Positions 7,951 to 17,443 of a stretch of 64,000 nt of DNA are shown here, piece by piece. Location: the NCBI GenBank assembly GCA_045226255.1, contig JBGVCG010000014.1:1-64000 (forward strand). Direction: 5' to 3'. The DNA comes from UBA1181 sp045226255. GTDB lineage: Bacteria; Bacteroidota; Bacteroidia; Bacteroidales; Paludibacteraceae. How positions within the stretch are numbered: the stretch's first letter is position 1; each line of letters starts with the position of its first letter. The notes under the pieces are model-generated. The model was not told the origin of the DNA. It saw nothing but the letters and a program-made list of their open reading frames with translations, and ran no database searches. The position numbers and the translations under genes are program-made.

Positions 7951-7974
7951 AAGGGCCACCTCACGGCAGCCCTT
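7951..7974 (-). terminator. Intrinsic terminator of lipoprotein paralogue 3
   Basis: Read leftward, AAGGGC-TGCC pairs with GGTG-GCCCTT around a short loop and is followed by a run of T (A at 7945..7952 on the plus strand). It begins 22 bases after the stop codon at 7996. Confidence 0.75.
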
Positions 7975-7995
7975 CAACTTCATTTATTCTTTATT

Positions 7996-8916
7996 TCACT
8001 TCACATCTTGCACAAGACGGACAGAAGATGCCCTGTAGCCTTTTACATACATCACAAATTGACAGTAAGAACAAGTGAACTGAAGCTCATCGGTTCCATG
8101 ATACGGAGTGGCAAGCCGGTAAGTAGCGGTCCAGTAGCAGCCAGCGTCATCAAAAGAAAACACCGTTGTTCCCTCGCGATATCCTGCAGCAGGAAGGAAC
8201 ACCGCACCATGCGCCTCCATCTTGCGCCATTCCGACAAAGAATATTTATTATTCCCACCAAAGCCCCGCTCTCTACTAGCAACACGTCCGCTTTTAAATT
8301 TGACACCTTTAGGCAACGTCCAATCATCAGGAAGGATTACAAGGCCACCAACACCATCAATGGTCGCCACACCCTCCTTATCTGAAGCATTTGGACGATT
8401 GTGAAGCATATAAGACCACTCTTTACGGGTAAGTGTTCGCCACATACCCGCCTCATTTCCTCCATTCGATATCTTATTATACACACCCCAATCTGCATTT
8501 GCGTAATTGCCTAACAATTCATACTTGTAAAAGTCATCATCATTTGTACTTGTAGTATATGGTTGATACGCAGCCACTCCACCATCCCAACCACTTGTTC
8601 CATAACAAAACAAATCAATCCAACCGCTATACGATCTTAAAACGAATTGGTTATCAGATCCAATCATATCATACTGGTGTTCCGCAAAACGCCATGTATT
8701 AGTGCTTGCCTGATACTGCAGGTTTCCCATTGAAAAATAGACTTTCTTATCCTCAGAGATAGAGAATGACGTCTTTATAGCTCCTTTTTCAACGGGTACG
8801 GATACTCCATCGGCGCCATCATCTTCAAGTTCATTTTCATCTGAATCCTTGCCACACGCTGTAAACATCGCAGCCACAACGCTAATCAGCAATAAAAATT
8901 TAAAGTTACGTCTCAT
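7996..8916 (-). CDS. Lipoprotein, paralogue 3 of 3
   Basis: 306 residues. Signal peptide MRRNFKFLLLISVVAA, lipobox MFTAC (Cys 21), then KDSDENELEDDGADG, which is the same linker as in paralogue 1. The domain keeps GNLQYQAS, WRFAEHQYDMIG, GWIDLFCYGTSGW, NKISNGGNEAG, WRTLTRKEW, HGAVFLPAAG and SVRLVQDV. By these shared strings it is closer to paralogue 1 than to paralogue 2. The acyltransferase gene separates it from the other two. It has its own terminator; I found no convincing promoter. Function unknown; a lipid-anchored envelope protein. Confidence 0.82.
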   Translation of the reverse strand: MRRNFKFLLLISVVAAMFTACGKDSDENELEDDGADGVSVPVEKGAIKTSFSISEDKKVYFSMGNLQYQASTNTWRFAEHQYDMIGSDNQFVLRSYSGWIDLFCYGTSGWDGGVAAYQPYTTSTNDDDFYKYELLGNYANADWGVYNKISNGGNEAGMWRTLTRKEWSYMLHNRPNASDKEGVATIDGVGGLVILPDDWTLPKGVKFKSGRVASRERGFGGNNKYSLSEWRKMEAHGAVFLPAAGYREGTTVFSFDDAGCYWTATYRLATPYHGTDELQFTCSYCQFVMYVKGYRASSVRLVQDVK

Positions 8917-9195
8917 GCAATAAAGATTTTATGATTTAACTGATTTGTAGTTTTAAAGTCAGAAATATTCACAAAGCAAATGCAATATAGATATATTAGT
9001 CGATTTTTCCAAAAAATATCAACACGAAATGAACGTATTATATCATTTACAATCCTTCATACCAACAAACACCATGAATTCCAATGGAAAAGAAACAAGA
9101 CAAACAACACACAAAAGAGCAATAGAATATAGTCTCTTTTCGCTCAACAAGCATCTATTTTCCCTCTCCTATTCCCTCATTCAAAATTCTAATCC

Positions 9196-9203
9196 TATCT
9201 TTG
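9196..9203 (+). promoter_or_regulatory. -7 box of metH
   Basis: TATCTTTG followed by C, matching TAnnTTTG, 20 bases before the metH ATG. The leader would be only about 12 nt, which leaves no room for a cobalamin or SAM riboswitch. The rest of the 306-base spacer (8917-9222) is AT-rich with nothing assignable. Confidence 0.6.
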
Positions 9204-9222
9204 CAAAAAATTCAACGGCAAC

Positions 9223-11988
9223 ATGAAGTTCGACTTAAAGAAAGAATTAAGCTCCCGAATACTCGTCCTCGACGGAGGTATGGGAACTATGATACAACAA
9301 TACGGACTAACGGAAGAGGATTACCGAGGGAACTTCGTGCCAAACAGCGAAGTACAGCAAAAGGGAAACAACGACCTGCTCTGCATCACCCGAAGCGACG
9401 TCATCTCCGACATCCACACCAAATACCTGGAAGCGGGTGCGGACATCATCGAGACCTGCTCGTTCAACTCCCAACGGATTTCGATGGCCGACTATAAAAT
9501 GGAGGACCATATCCACGAGCTCAACTTCGCCGCCGCCCAATTGGCTCGTAAGGCCGCAGATATCTATACGGCCAAAGACCCAACCAAGCCAAGGTTCGTG
9601 GCTGGGTCCGTCGGTCCCACCAACAAGACTTGCTCCATATCGCCTGACGTCAACAATCCCGCCTTCCGCAACGTCTCCTTCCAAGAGATGAAAGAGGCTT
9701 ACATCGAACAGATGGACGCCCTCATCGAAGGGGGTGTCGACGCCTTGCTCTTAGAGACCATATTCGACACGCTCAACGCGAAAGCGGCCATCTCGGCGGC
9801 CAACGAATGCATCGCCCGCAGCGGACGGACCGTCTACATCATGCTCTCCGCGACAGTGGCTGACATCAGTGGCAGAACGCTCTCCGGGCAGACCATGCAG
9901 GCCTTCATGAACTCCGTCATGCACGCCAACCCGCTGTCCATCGGACTGAACTGTTCCTTCGGCGCCAGAGACCTGAAGAAATACCTGAAGGAGATCAGCG
10001 ACGTCGCCACCTGCTACGTCAGCGCCTACCCGAACGCAGGACTTCCAAACCAGTTCGGGCAATACGACGAGACGCCTGAAATGATGGCGGAACAAGTGGT
10101 CGAGTATGTGGAGGAGGGGTTGGTCAATATCTTAGGTGGATGTTGCGGAACAACCCCTGCGCACATCGCCAAATACCAGGAGTTCGTCAACGGTGCGAAG
10201 CCTCGCGTTCCGAAAGAGGCCAACCACCATCTGAGACTATCGGGCCTAGAACCGTTGGAGATCAAATCCATCAACGCAAGCCTCAACGAGCCCCAGGAAC
10301 GCTCCCTCTACGTGAACATCGGTGAGCGGTGTAACGTCGCGGGATCCCGCAAGTTCCTTCGCCTCATCAACGAAAAGAATTACGACGAAGCCCTCTCCAT
10401 CGCGCGCAAGCAGGTGGAAGACGGCGCGCAAGTAGTGGACGTCAACATGGACGACGCCATGCTGGACGCGAAAAAGGAGATGGTCACCTTCCTGAACCTG
10501 ATCGCATCGGACCCAGACGTGGCGAAGGTGCCAATCATGATCGACTCCTCCAAATGGGAGGTCATCGAGGCGGGTCTGCAGTGTGTGCAAGGCAAGAGCA
10601 TCGTCAACTCCATATCCCTCAAGGAAGGGGAAGAGAAGTTTCTGGCAAAGGCGAAGAAGATCCAACAATACGGAGCGGCCACCGTCGTGATGGCTTTCGA
10701 CGAGCAAGGACAGGCCGCCACCTACGAGCGGCGTATCGAGATATGCAAACGGGCATACGATCTGCTGATGAGTATAGGCTTCCCTCCGGAAGACATCATC
10801 TTCGACCCCAACGTGCTATCGGTGGCCACAGGTATCGAGGAGCACAACAACTACGGTGTCGATTTCATCAACGCAACTGAATGGATTCGCCAGAACCTGC
10901 CATACGCCAAGATCAGCGGTGGTGTCAGCAACCTCTCCTTCTCATTCAGGGGAAACAACCCCATACGTGAGGCCATGCACTCCGTCTTCCTCTACCATGC
11001 CATCAAAAAGGGAATGGACATGGGTATCGTGAATGCGGGAATGTTGCAAGTCTACGAAGAGATACCCGCCGACCTGCTCGAGCTGGTGGAGGATGTGGTC
11101 TTGAACCGCCGCAAAGACGCCACCGAGCGATTGATCGAGAAGGCGGACGAAATCAAGAATTCCCAAAGCGCCGAAGCCGCGCAGAACCAAATAGAATGGA
11201 GGACCTACCCTCTTGAGAAAAGGATCTCCTATAGCCTCGTAAAGGGCATCGGAGACTATCTCGAGGAGGATATGGAAGAAGCCTTAAAGACCTACTCCTC
11301 CGCCGTCGAAATCATCGAGAAACCACTGATGGAGGGCATGAACGAGGTGGGCGAACTATTCGGTGCGGGTAAGATGTTCCTGCCGCAGGTGGTCAAGACC
11401 GCCCGGACGATGAAGAAGGCGGTATCGATCCTGCAACCGTACATAGAGGAGCAGAACAAAGGGACAGGCAAGAAATCCGGGAAGGTGCTCATCGCTACCG
11501 TCAAGGGAGACGTGCACGACATCGGCAAGAACATCGTCTCCGTCATTTTAGCCTGCAACAACTACGAGGTGATAGACCTTGGAGTGATGGTGCCTACCGA
11601 GCAGATCATCGAGACAGCCATCAAGGAGCAGGTGGACGTGGTCTGCCTCAGCGGACTCATCACGCCATCGCTCGAGGAGATGTGCCACGTGGCGGAAGCG
11701 ATGGAGAAGGCGCACCTGAAGATACCATTGCTTGTCGGAGGAGCCACCACATCGGACATACACACCGCCGTGAAGATCGCCCCAAGCTACAGCGGAACGG
11801 TCATGCACATGCGCGACGCCTCACAAAACACCTATGCCATCTCAATGCTTCTGAACAAGAAGACACAAAAGGAGTACGAGGCACAAAACAGAGCGGCGCA
11901 AGCGGAGTGCAGATCCACCCATCAGCAGAAAGAGGAAAAGCTGGTCGACTTGGAAGAGGCTAAAAAGAAGAAGTTAAATTTGTTCTAA
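9223..11988 (+). CDS. metH: Cobalamin-dependent methionine synthase, no activation domain
   Basis: 921 residues. It moves a methyl group from 5-methyltetrahydrofolate to homocysteine through cob(I)alamin. The domains in order are: homocysteine-binding (about 1-330) with zinc ligands Cys244 (GLNCSFGA) and Cys307-Cys308 (GGCCGTTP); pterin-binding (about 355-630) with NIGERCNVAGSRKF; and cap plus B12-binding (about 650-890) with DVHDIGKN, where His765 is the lower cobalt ligand, then SGLITPSLEEM and GGATTS. The E. coli enzyme has 1,227 residues; here the C-terminal AdoMet-binding reactivation domain is missing and the chain ends in a charged linker. A separate reactivation partner would be needed but none is in the window. 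The single-gene transcript starts at the -7 box at 9196. Confidence 0.96.
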   Translation: MKFDLKKELSSRILVLDGGMGTMIQQYGLTEEDYRGNFVPNSEVQQKGNNDLLCITRSDVISDIHTKYLEAGADIIETCSFNSQRISMADYKMEDHIHELNFAAAQLARKAADIYTAKDPTKPRFVAGSVGPTNKTCSISPDVNNPAFRNVSFQEMKEAYIEQMDALIEGGVDALLLETIFDTLNAKAAISAANECIARSGRTVYIMLSATVADISGRTLSGQTMQAFMNSVMHANPLSIGLNCSFGARDLKKYLKEISDVATCYVSAYPNAGLPNQFGQYDETPEMMAEQVVEYVEEGLVNILGGCCGTTPAHIAKYQEFVNGAKPRVPKEANHHLRLSGLEPLEIKSINASLNEPQERSLYVNIGERCNVAGSRKFLRLINEKNYDEALSIARKQVEDGAQVVDVNMDDAMLDAKKEMVTFLNLIASDPDVAKVPIMIDSSKWEVIEAGLQCVQGKSIVNSISLKEGEEKFLAKAKKIQQYGAATVVMAFDEQGQAATYERRIEICKRAYDLLMSIGFPPEDIIFDPNVLSVATGIEEHNNYGVDFINATEWIRQNLPYAKISGGVSNLSFSFRGNNPIREAMHSVFLYHAIKKGMDMGIVNAGMLQVYEEIPADLLELVEDVVLNRRKDATERLIEKADEIKNSQSAEAAQNQIEWRTYPLEKRISYSLVKGIGDYLEEDMEEALKTYSSAVEIIEKPLMEGMNEVGELFGAGKMFLPQVVKTARTMKKAVSILQPYIEEQNKGTGKKSGKVLIATVKGDVHDIGKNIVSVILACNNYEVIDLGVMVPTEQIIETAIKEQVDVVCLSGLITPSLEEMCHVAEAMEKAHLKIPLLVGGATTSDIHTAVKIAPSYSGTVMHMRDASQNTYAISMLLNKKTQKEYEAQNRAAQAECRSTHQQKEEKLVDLEEAKKKKLNLF

Positions 11989-11998
11989 AAAGCGACAT

Positions 11999-12289
11999 CT
12001 AACAAACAGTAAATGTAGTGTCATGACCCTTGTAGTAAGACCTAATTCCCCAAAAAGGAAGCAAATACAATAAAGCCAACAAGGGAAGAGAAAATGTGAA
12101 GACAAGAAGGGAAGCCAAGGCGAACAAAGAATCGGGGAAAGAGAGCCCAGAAAAAGAGAACCCCCATAAATCGAAAAGAGGGATATCACACAAGACTTTA
12201 TACAAGAAGGAAACTCCCAACATCCCAACATAGGATATGAGAGGAACCCATTGCCCATTTTTCAACCTTATTTTAAAGAAATCTCCCAT
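11999..12289 (-). CDS. Possible small membrane protein
   Basis: 96 residues, convergent with metH and ending 10 bases from its stop. It begins MGDFFKIRLKNGQWVP and has two or three hydrophobic segments (about 16-35, 43-60 and 60-80), a plausible integral membrane protein. No promoter, terminator or family could be recognised, and a second overlapping frame on the same strand is also open, so coding status is uncertain. It might instead be the downstream tail of the giant operon, 110 bases after its last gene. Confidence 0.4.
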   Translation of the reverse strand: MGDFFKIRLKNGQWVPLISYVGMLGVSFLYKVLCDIPLFDLWGFSFSGLSFPDSLFALASLLVFTFSLPLLALLYLLPFWGIRSYYKGHDTTFTVC

Positions 12290-12400
12290 TTACAGAACCA
12301 ATTGCTAATTTAAGTATATACTCTTAATCTAACAACTGATTCCGAAAATGGGCAATATTATAGGCGTTCCCGAAAATTCACTATCGAATTGAACAGATTC

Positions 12401-14497
12401 CTAAAACGCGACTTCAGACGTATATACGGCTCTCAGCGGTGTACTTGACTTAAGTTGGATAAGATACGTGTACTTTTTGCCTTTAAACACATTGTCGTCA
12501 AAGAAACTCGTTCTCTCAGGAGGGAAAGATCCAACCAACTTCGGTGCTGAGCCATCCTCAATCTTAAAGATATGGATTACATCAATATTCTTTGAAGCAT
12601 TCGTCCATGAGATGAGGATTCCGCCTTTTTTATAATTCTTCTCAACCCGAACATCCCTAATGCCATCAGTCCTCACAATATGAGATTTCACTGGAACTCC
12701 CTCTGTTATGCTTTGGTTGTTTGACGCATCATAGGATACAAGATTATAAAACACCTTCTCCCCTTTGAATGTGGTTGTTGTATCCGTGAACTCCTCTACA
12801 AGATTAGGCTTACTCCATGACATTAACCTTTTCCACTCATTTTGGGCTGTTGTTTTTCTGTACAACTCAACCCTCTGGAGATCGGTACTAGAGCTGTTGA
12901 TCCATTTAAGGACAAAAAGATTTTTCTCATTTTGTTTGATGTTCGTAAACACCGCCTTTGCAGGGGCTATGGTGTCCGGCTTTACCAAAAGAATCTTTTC
13001 CGAAAGAGCAGACTGGTTGTAATTAAGATCGATAGCCATAACCTTGTAATAGACATCGTTGGTAAGAGTACCAAGGGACAACGTATCCGAGAAACTATTT
13101 TTAGGCAAGACGGTGTCCGAGCAAGAGAGGAAATCAGCGTTTGGATTGTTTGCTCTGAACACACGGTATCCCATGATATCAGACTCGGGATTTTTACTCC
13201 AAGTCAAACGAACGACACCAGCGGAATCAATTGTACCGGACAAACCTGTAGGTGCGGAAGGAGGAATACTGTCCACTTGGTGACGGAACACCACGTTGGA
13301 TACGCTCACCTGACCCTCTTTTGCACCATATGCCACAATTCTGTAGTAGTTAGTCAGATGTGTGTTTTTATCCTTATAAGAACGTGTTTTACTGGATAGC
13401 ATCTTCGATGTAATGTTTTGGAATATCGGAGATTTCGTTTTCGCATCGAAATTCATCTTATCCACCCTTTGGACATGGAATCCACGTATGGTTTGGTTTT
13501 TGGGATTAGTAACTGTCCATTTGAGTTCTCCGACATTCTTCTCATTGATATTTACATCATCTATCTTCACCTCTACCAGGTATTCACATTCGTTCGACAC
13601 TTTCACCACATTTGAGTAAGGTCCATTTATTCCGAATGGTGTAATACCGCATATTCTATAATGATAAGTTTTGTCGCATTCCGGAAGAGAATCTCCCGCC
13701 AAGCAGAGGTCTTTGGATGATTCTCCCGTATAAGTGTAGACGATCGGGTCTTCGTTTACCCTTGAGTATTTCACGCCATCGACACTACGCTCCAGAATAT
13801 ATCCCGAGTAACTCCTTTTATTATCAGCCACACTCCATTTGAGACGAACCATCTCGCCTGATGTTTCGAAATCGAGTCCTTTAAGGGGAGGAAGCTGGGA
13901 AAGATTGTCCATGTCGACACGCACTACTTTTGCTTTTTCAGCGTATTTGCCATCACCTAGCAGAACACGGTAGTCGTACGTGACATGGGGGGTAACCTTC
14001 TCGTCTTTATAGTATAGACATACCGCTTGGGCAATCTCCAAGTTAAATTCACAAGTGACGAGGCCAAGTTTATACAAGTAATCCTGTATTTTGGGATCCT
14101 TATATTGGCTCATGTCGAACTGGATAGAGTCGGCTTTCATCTGGGCCTTGATAGAATCGGTGCTGAATTTCTTCTCCAGCTCCTCTTGGTATAGGATAAA
14201 AGCAATCATCATATACTGGTCGTCATTCTCCGACATGGCATCGAACTTCTCATACGGAGCAGGCTTTCCACTAAATATATCAGACCACACTGATGATCCT
14301 GCCGCCCTTCTTTGTACTACGAAACCGCTTTCTTTCGCATGACGTAAGATGTCCGCATTTTGTGGATACCATCGAAGAGCGACATAACTGCCAGCATTGT
14401 AAGTGTAAAGATCGATGGAGTAATCTCCCGACTGAGCCACTGCACTACCCACACATAGTGAACAGAGGAAGAATATTATGAATTTTATTCGTTTCAT
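12401..14497 (-). CDS. Fibronectin type III repeat protein, last gene of giant operon
   Basis: 698 residues. Signal peptide 1-21 (cleavage after AVA). A unique N-terminal region (about 22-200) with VALRWYPQNADILRHAKESG is followed by five consecutive FN3-like domains at about 205-305, 310-405, 412-505, 508-605 and 610-698, each with the W...Y/V...R core (for example RLTWSKNPESDIMGYRVFR). No lipobox or T9SS tail. Similar FN3 proteins with an N-terminal alRW-P motif are, from memory, neighbours of TANFOR-type proteins in Bacteroidales. It lies 25 bases downstream of the 953-residue protein gene. Likely a periplasmic or surface scaffold interacting with other products of the operon; that is inference. 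Confidence 0.85.
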   Translation of the reverse strand: MKRIKFIIFFLCSLCVGSAVAQSGDYSIDLYTYNAGSYVALRWYPQNADILRHAKESGFVVQRRAAGSSVWSDIFSGKPAPYEKFDAMSENDDQYMMIAFILYQEELEKKFSTDSIKAQMKADSIQFDMSQYKDPKIQDYLYKLGLVTCEFNLEIAQAVCLYYKDEKVTPHVTYDYRVLLGDGKYAEKAKVVRVDMDNLSQLPPLKGLDFETSGEMVRLKWSVADNKRSYSGYILERSVDGVKYSRVNEDPIVYTYTGESSKDLCLAGDSLPECDKTYHYRICGITPFGINGPYSNVVKVSNECEYLVEVKIDDVNINEKNVGELKWTVTNPKNQTIRGFHVQRVDKMNFDAKTKSPIFQNITSKMLSSKTRSYKDKNTHLTNYYRIVAYGAKEGQVSVSNVVFRHQVDSIPPSAPTGLSGTIDSAGVVRLTWSKNPESDIMGYRVFRANNPNADFLSCSDTVLPKNSFSDTLSLGTLTNDVYYKVMAIDLNYNQSALSEKILLVKPDTIAPAKAVFTNIKQNEKNLFVLKWINSSSTDLQRVELYRKTTAQNEWKRLMSWSKPNLVEEFTDTTTTFKGEKVFYNLVSYDASNNQSITEGVPVKSHIVRTDGIRDVRVEKNYKKGGILISWTNASKNIDVIHIFKIEDGSAPKLVGSFPPERTSFFDDNVFKGKKYTYLIQLKSSTPLRAVYTSEVAF

Positions 14498-14522
14498 ATA
14501 ATGTGACTAATTATTTTACATG

Positions 14523-17384
14523 TTAAAATGATACTGACACGTCAATCGAAGGCAGGTCGATGCAGAAGATCGAGCATGAGAAGTTTAATTTTCCCCTACC
14601 TGTAAACGGAGTTGGTCCGGAACCTTGAAGAGTTGCGAAGGTCATTCCTTTAAAGATGCTGAACTTCTTCTTCCTAATACAAGGATGCCATTTACACCAT
14701 CTTAGCCAAGGAATCGATGCGCCTACGCTTCCATCGGCATATACATAGATGTCGCCGCTTCCAATCCAATTATTTTGCGCATATACCACCATAAGATCGG
14801 ATCCTCCGGAAAGATTGAATCCCGCATAGAGTATATCCAAAGGAAGAGAGATCTTAGCTCCTACTGACATGTCGACACCGAAGGCAAAACCTTTTCCTTG
14901 AGAAATTTCCCCTTCTTTTCCTTGCGCTGGGGAAAGTGTAATCCCTGCTTTTGCGGCCACAGTCTCATTCAATGGGAGGAGTGGAGTCTCAATCTCACCC
15001 AGCATAAAGTACGTCTTCGCACCAATGATTTTAGCAAAATTCAGAAAATCTGGCTGATTTCTTGTCCCCAACCAAAAATGCCACCTGTCAGGATCTGTAT
15101 GCAAAAGAGCGTTCGCTTTACCATTCAATAGGCCACCTTTAATGTTGATATCTCCTTGCAATTGTGCCTCAAAGGTCCGATTTGGACGGTCATATATCGA
15201 ATTTAGGGCTACACTTATATTGGCATCATCCGGTCCATCTTCAAGTCCCATTTTCGACAAGAATGATGCGAATCCGTACAATCGAATAAAGTTAAGTCCC
15301 CAATGGGAGTTCAAACTCAATTCAAGATTGGCATTAGCAGAAACCAAAGACTTCTGCGCGACATAAATACCCATTCCTGCCATAAATCCGAAACCAGCTT
15401 CAGGATTAAAGCTATAATTGTCTTTCTCACCAAATTTAATAGGCTCAAAATCATTCCCCGTTGTAGGTTTTCTTGGTGTATCCATCTTATAGTACAGACC
15501 TCCCATGAAAGATTTCGCAAATAAACATGGAGGGAAAAGCATTACACCAGCAGGCAGCTCTACTGCGGCTTTTGTATAGAAATATGTGTCATTTTTCTTG
15601 GTACGACCAAAAATCACATCACCACTCACGCCAAAACTAAGCGCACTGATTTCCAGCAACAAACCGCCTCTGAACTCTGAGTTGATTATAGTATCTTTAT
15701 TTTTATAGCCTTCGTATTTTATGTCTCCCTTAAAACGGAAGGCGGAGAAATCCAAATCAAGTTTGATTGAGTCAACTTTAAAATTTTTATATTTCCATTC
15801 CCGATTTTCAAAAGTTGAATAAATATCGAAACCTCCACCAACTGCGATGCCCCAACTACCCTCTTGTGCCAAACTAAGTTGTGCCGCAATTCGAAGATCT
15901 AATAATGATTCTGCGCTTGCTGTGGAATTTTTCCTTAGGCCGAGTTCGTTAAGCGATATTCCAAAACCTGCGAATGAGAAACCGACAGTTCCGTCCAATC
16001 CAAAATAATCGAAATCCACGTGAGGAGAACTTGTCGAGAACTTCAATCCCTCAAATTTCACACCTTTCAATCGGAAGTCTGACTCAACAGTCATACTTCC
16101 GTTCATACATAGCGATGCTTCGAATCCATCGCCTCCCTTTTTGTCTCCGATATCGAGGTAAGAACCTTTATTGATAGTAACTTTTGCCTCCTCTGCAAAA
16201 GGTATTCCAAAGGTTGAATTTTCCTTTATGCCAGCATTAATATTATAGTAGAACCTATCACTGTAACCGAATGACCCCCTAAAGGATAACTTGAGTGGGT
16301 TTTTATTCTCTTTAAGGAAAGGCACTTGGGCACTTCCTGAGATCATACCATCCGACAACTCATTCTGCCAAATGGAAACACCAATGGTGTCGACTGAGAA
16401 ATCAAGACCCGGATTCGAATTTTGGTCTGTAGTTGTGGACTCGCCATCATGTAGCGTCATCATGAAGTTACCCGTCAAACCGTAATCATCAATAAGGAGG
16501 TTTTGTACCGATATTGTCTGTCCATCCCCATTGAAGGATAGTTCCTTTGGAATGGTAACGTTAAGTTTCTTTAGGAAGAAGCCGCTCCATGTCTCTGGGG
16601 CACCAGCGGTTTCGTCCCAATAGTCTGTCGGGAAAACAAAGCCCGCCGCATTCTTTGACGAACTTAGGTCAACTACTGCATCCGTAACATCAAATACAAA
16701 ATCACCGCAGTTGGCCACCTTGAATTCTTTATTGAACTTCACTTTCGACACAAATCCGTCACCCAAGTTAAATGAAAATGAGGCCCTCACAGAATCTACA
16801 CCATCAGCTGGTGATATAAACGACTTATCGAATACGAACTCTCCGCTTATCTGTCCATTCTGAACGCCCTTACAATCGAAACTGACCCAGCATCTTTCTT
16901 CCTTAGACGAAGATTCTCCATTTAACTTAAGTTTTATCTTGTTGTCTAAGAACGTAAAATCAACTTTGGATCCCAAATATAATTTAGCCTCCTCAGACAT
17001 GCTGCCATCCATTGATATATCTTTCCCTTCAAAGCGAATAATATTATCTCCGCTCGAAGAAACAGAGAATGGAAGCGCCAATGCCGCCTCAGCATCCAAT
17101 AGGACACTGGCACCTTCGGATCCGATGTCTTTCCTATCCATTTTCAGTTTGTCGATCGTCAACTCGACACCAACATCACCCACCTCACATCGCACCACGG
17201 CGGGAAGTTCATAACCGTCTTCCATATTCTGAAGCGCGGAGTACGTCTCGGGAAACTCTTCCTTGACTGAAGAAAGGACATCACCACCTATATTGCCAAC
17301 AACATCCGAGGTTTCATTCGCGAATGATGCGGTAATGAAGAATAAGTATGCGCACAGTAATGTGCAGGTTTTTAATATTTTCAT
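14523..17384 (-). CDS. Large beta-rich exported protein of unknown function
   Basis: 953 residues from the ATG at 17384, chosen because it begins a clean signal peptide (MKILKTCTLLCAYLFFITASFA). The protein is made almost wholly of alternating beta-strand-like segments with many Gly/Ser turns (for example GGGFDIYSTFENREW, FRGGLLLEISALSFGVSG) and ends in SIDVSVSF. The terminal Phe and amphipathic strands would suit an outer-membrane or beta-solenoid protein, but no known domain is evident. It sits between the TANFOR-like gene and the FN3 gene, about 25-60 bases from each, so it is part of the same transcript. An envelope component of the system is likely; role unknown. Confidence 0.78.
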   Translation of the reverse strand: MKILKTCTLLCAYLFFITASFANETSDVVGNIGGDVLSSVKEEFPETYSALQNMEDGYELPAVVRCEVGDVGVELTIDKLKMDRKDIGSEGASVLLDAEAALALPFSVSSSGDNIIRFEGKDISMDGSMSEEAKLYLGSKVDFTFLDNKIKLKLNGESSSKEERCWVSFDCKGVQNGQISGEFVFDKSFISPADGVDSVRASFSFNLGDGFVSKVKFNKEFKVANCGDFVFDVTDAVVDLSSSKNAAGFVFPTDYWDETAGAPETWSGFFLKKLNVTIPKELSFNGDGQTISVQNLLIDDYGLTGNFMMTLHDGESTTTDQNSNPGLDFSVDTIGVSIWQNELSDGMISGSAQVPFLKENKNPLKLSFRGSFGYSDRFYYNINAGIKENSTFGIPFAEEAKVTINKGSYLDIGDKKGGDGFEASLCMNGSMTVESDFRLKGVKFEGLKFSTSSPHVDFDYFGLDGTVGFSFAGFGISLNELGLRKNSTASAESLLDLRIAAQLSLAQEGSWGIAVGGGFDIYSTFENREWKYKNFKVDSIKLDLDFSAFRFKGDIKYEGYKNKDTIINSEFRGGLLLEISALSFGVSGDVIFGRTKKNDTYFYTKAAVELPAGVMLFPPCLFAKSFMGGLYYKMDTPRKPTTGNDFEPIKFGEKDNYSFNPEAGFGFMAGMGIYVAQKSLVSANANLELSLNSHWGLNFIRLYGFASFLSKMGLEDGPDDANISVALNSIYDRPNRTFEAQLQGDINIKGGLLNGKANALLHTDPDRWHFWLGTRNQPDFLNFAKIIGAKTYFMLGEIETPLLPLNETVAAKAGITLSPAQGKEGEISQGKGFAFGVDMSVGAKISLPLDILYAGFNLSGGSDLMVVYAQNNWIGSGDIYVYADGSVGASIPWLRWCKWHPCIRKKKFSIFKGMTFATLQGSGPTPFTGRGKLNFSCSIFCIDLPSIDVSVSF

Positions 17385-17443
17385 TTTATTAAGAATATCA
17401 TTTTCACACAGAAACATTATTAAATCTCCTTGTGGTTCAATTT

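Noticed and set aside
8917..9222. Possible cobalamin or SAM riboswitch before metH
   Set aside because: The predicted transcript starts only about 12 bases before the ATG and no conserved riboswitch core was seen.
11974..12258. Second leftward frame overlapping the possible small membrane protein
   Set aside because: Overlaps the metH 3' end and is the hydrophobic shadow of the frame at 11999..12289.
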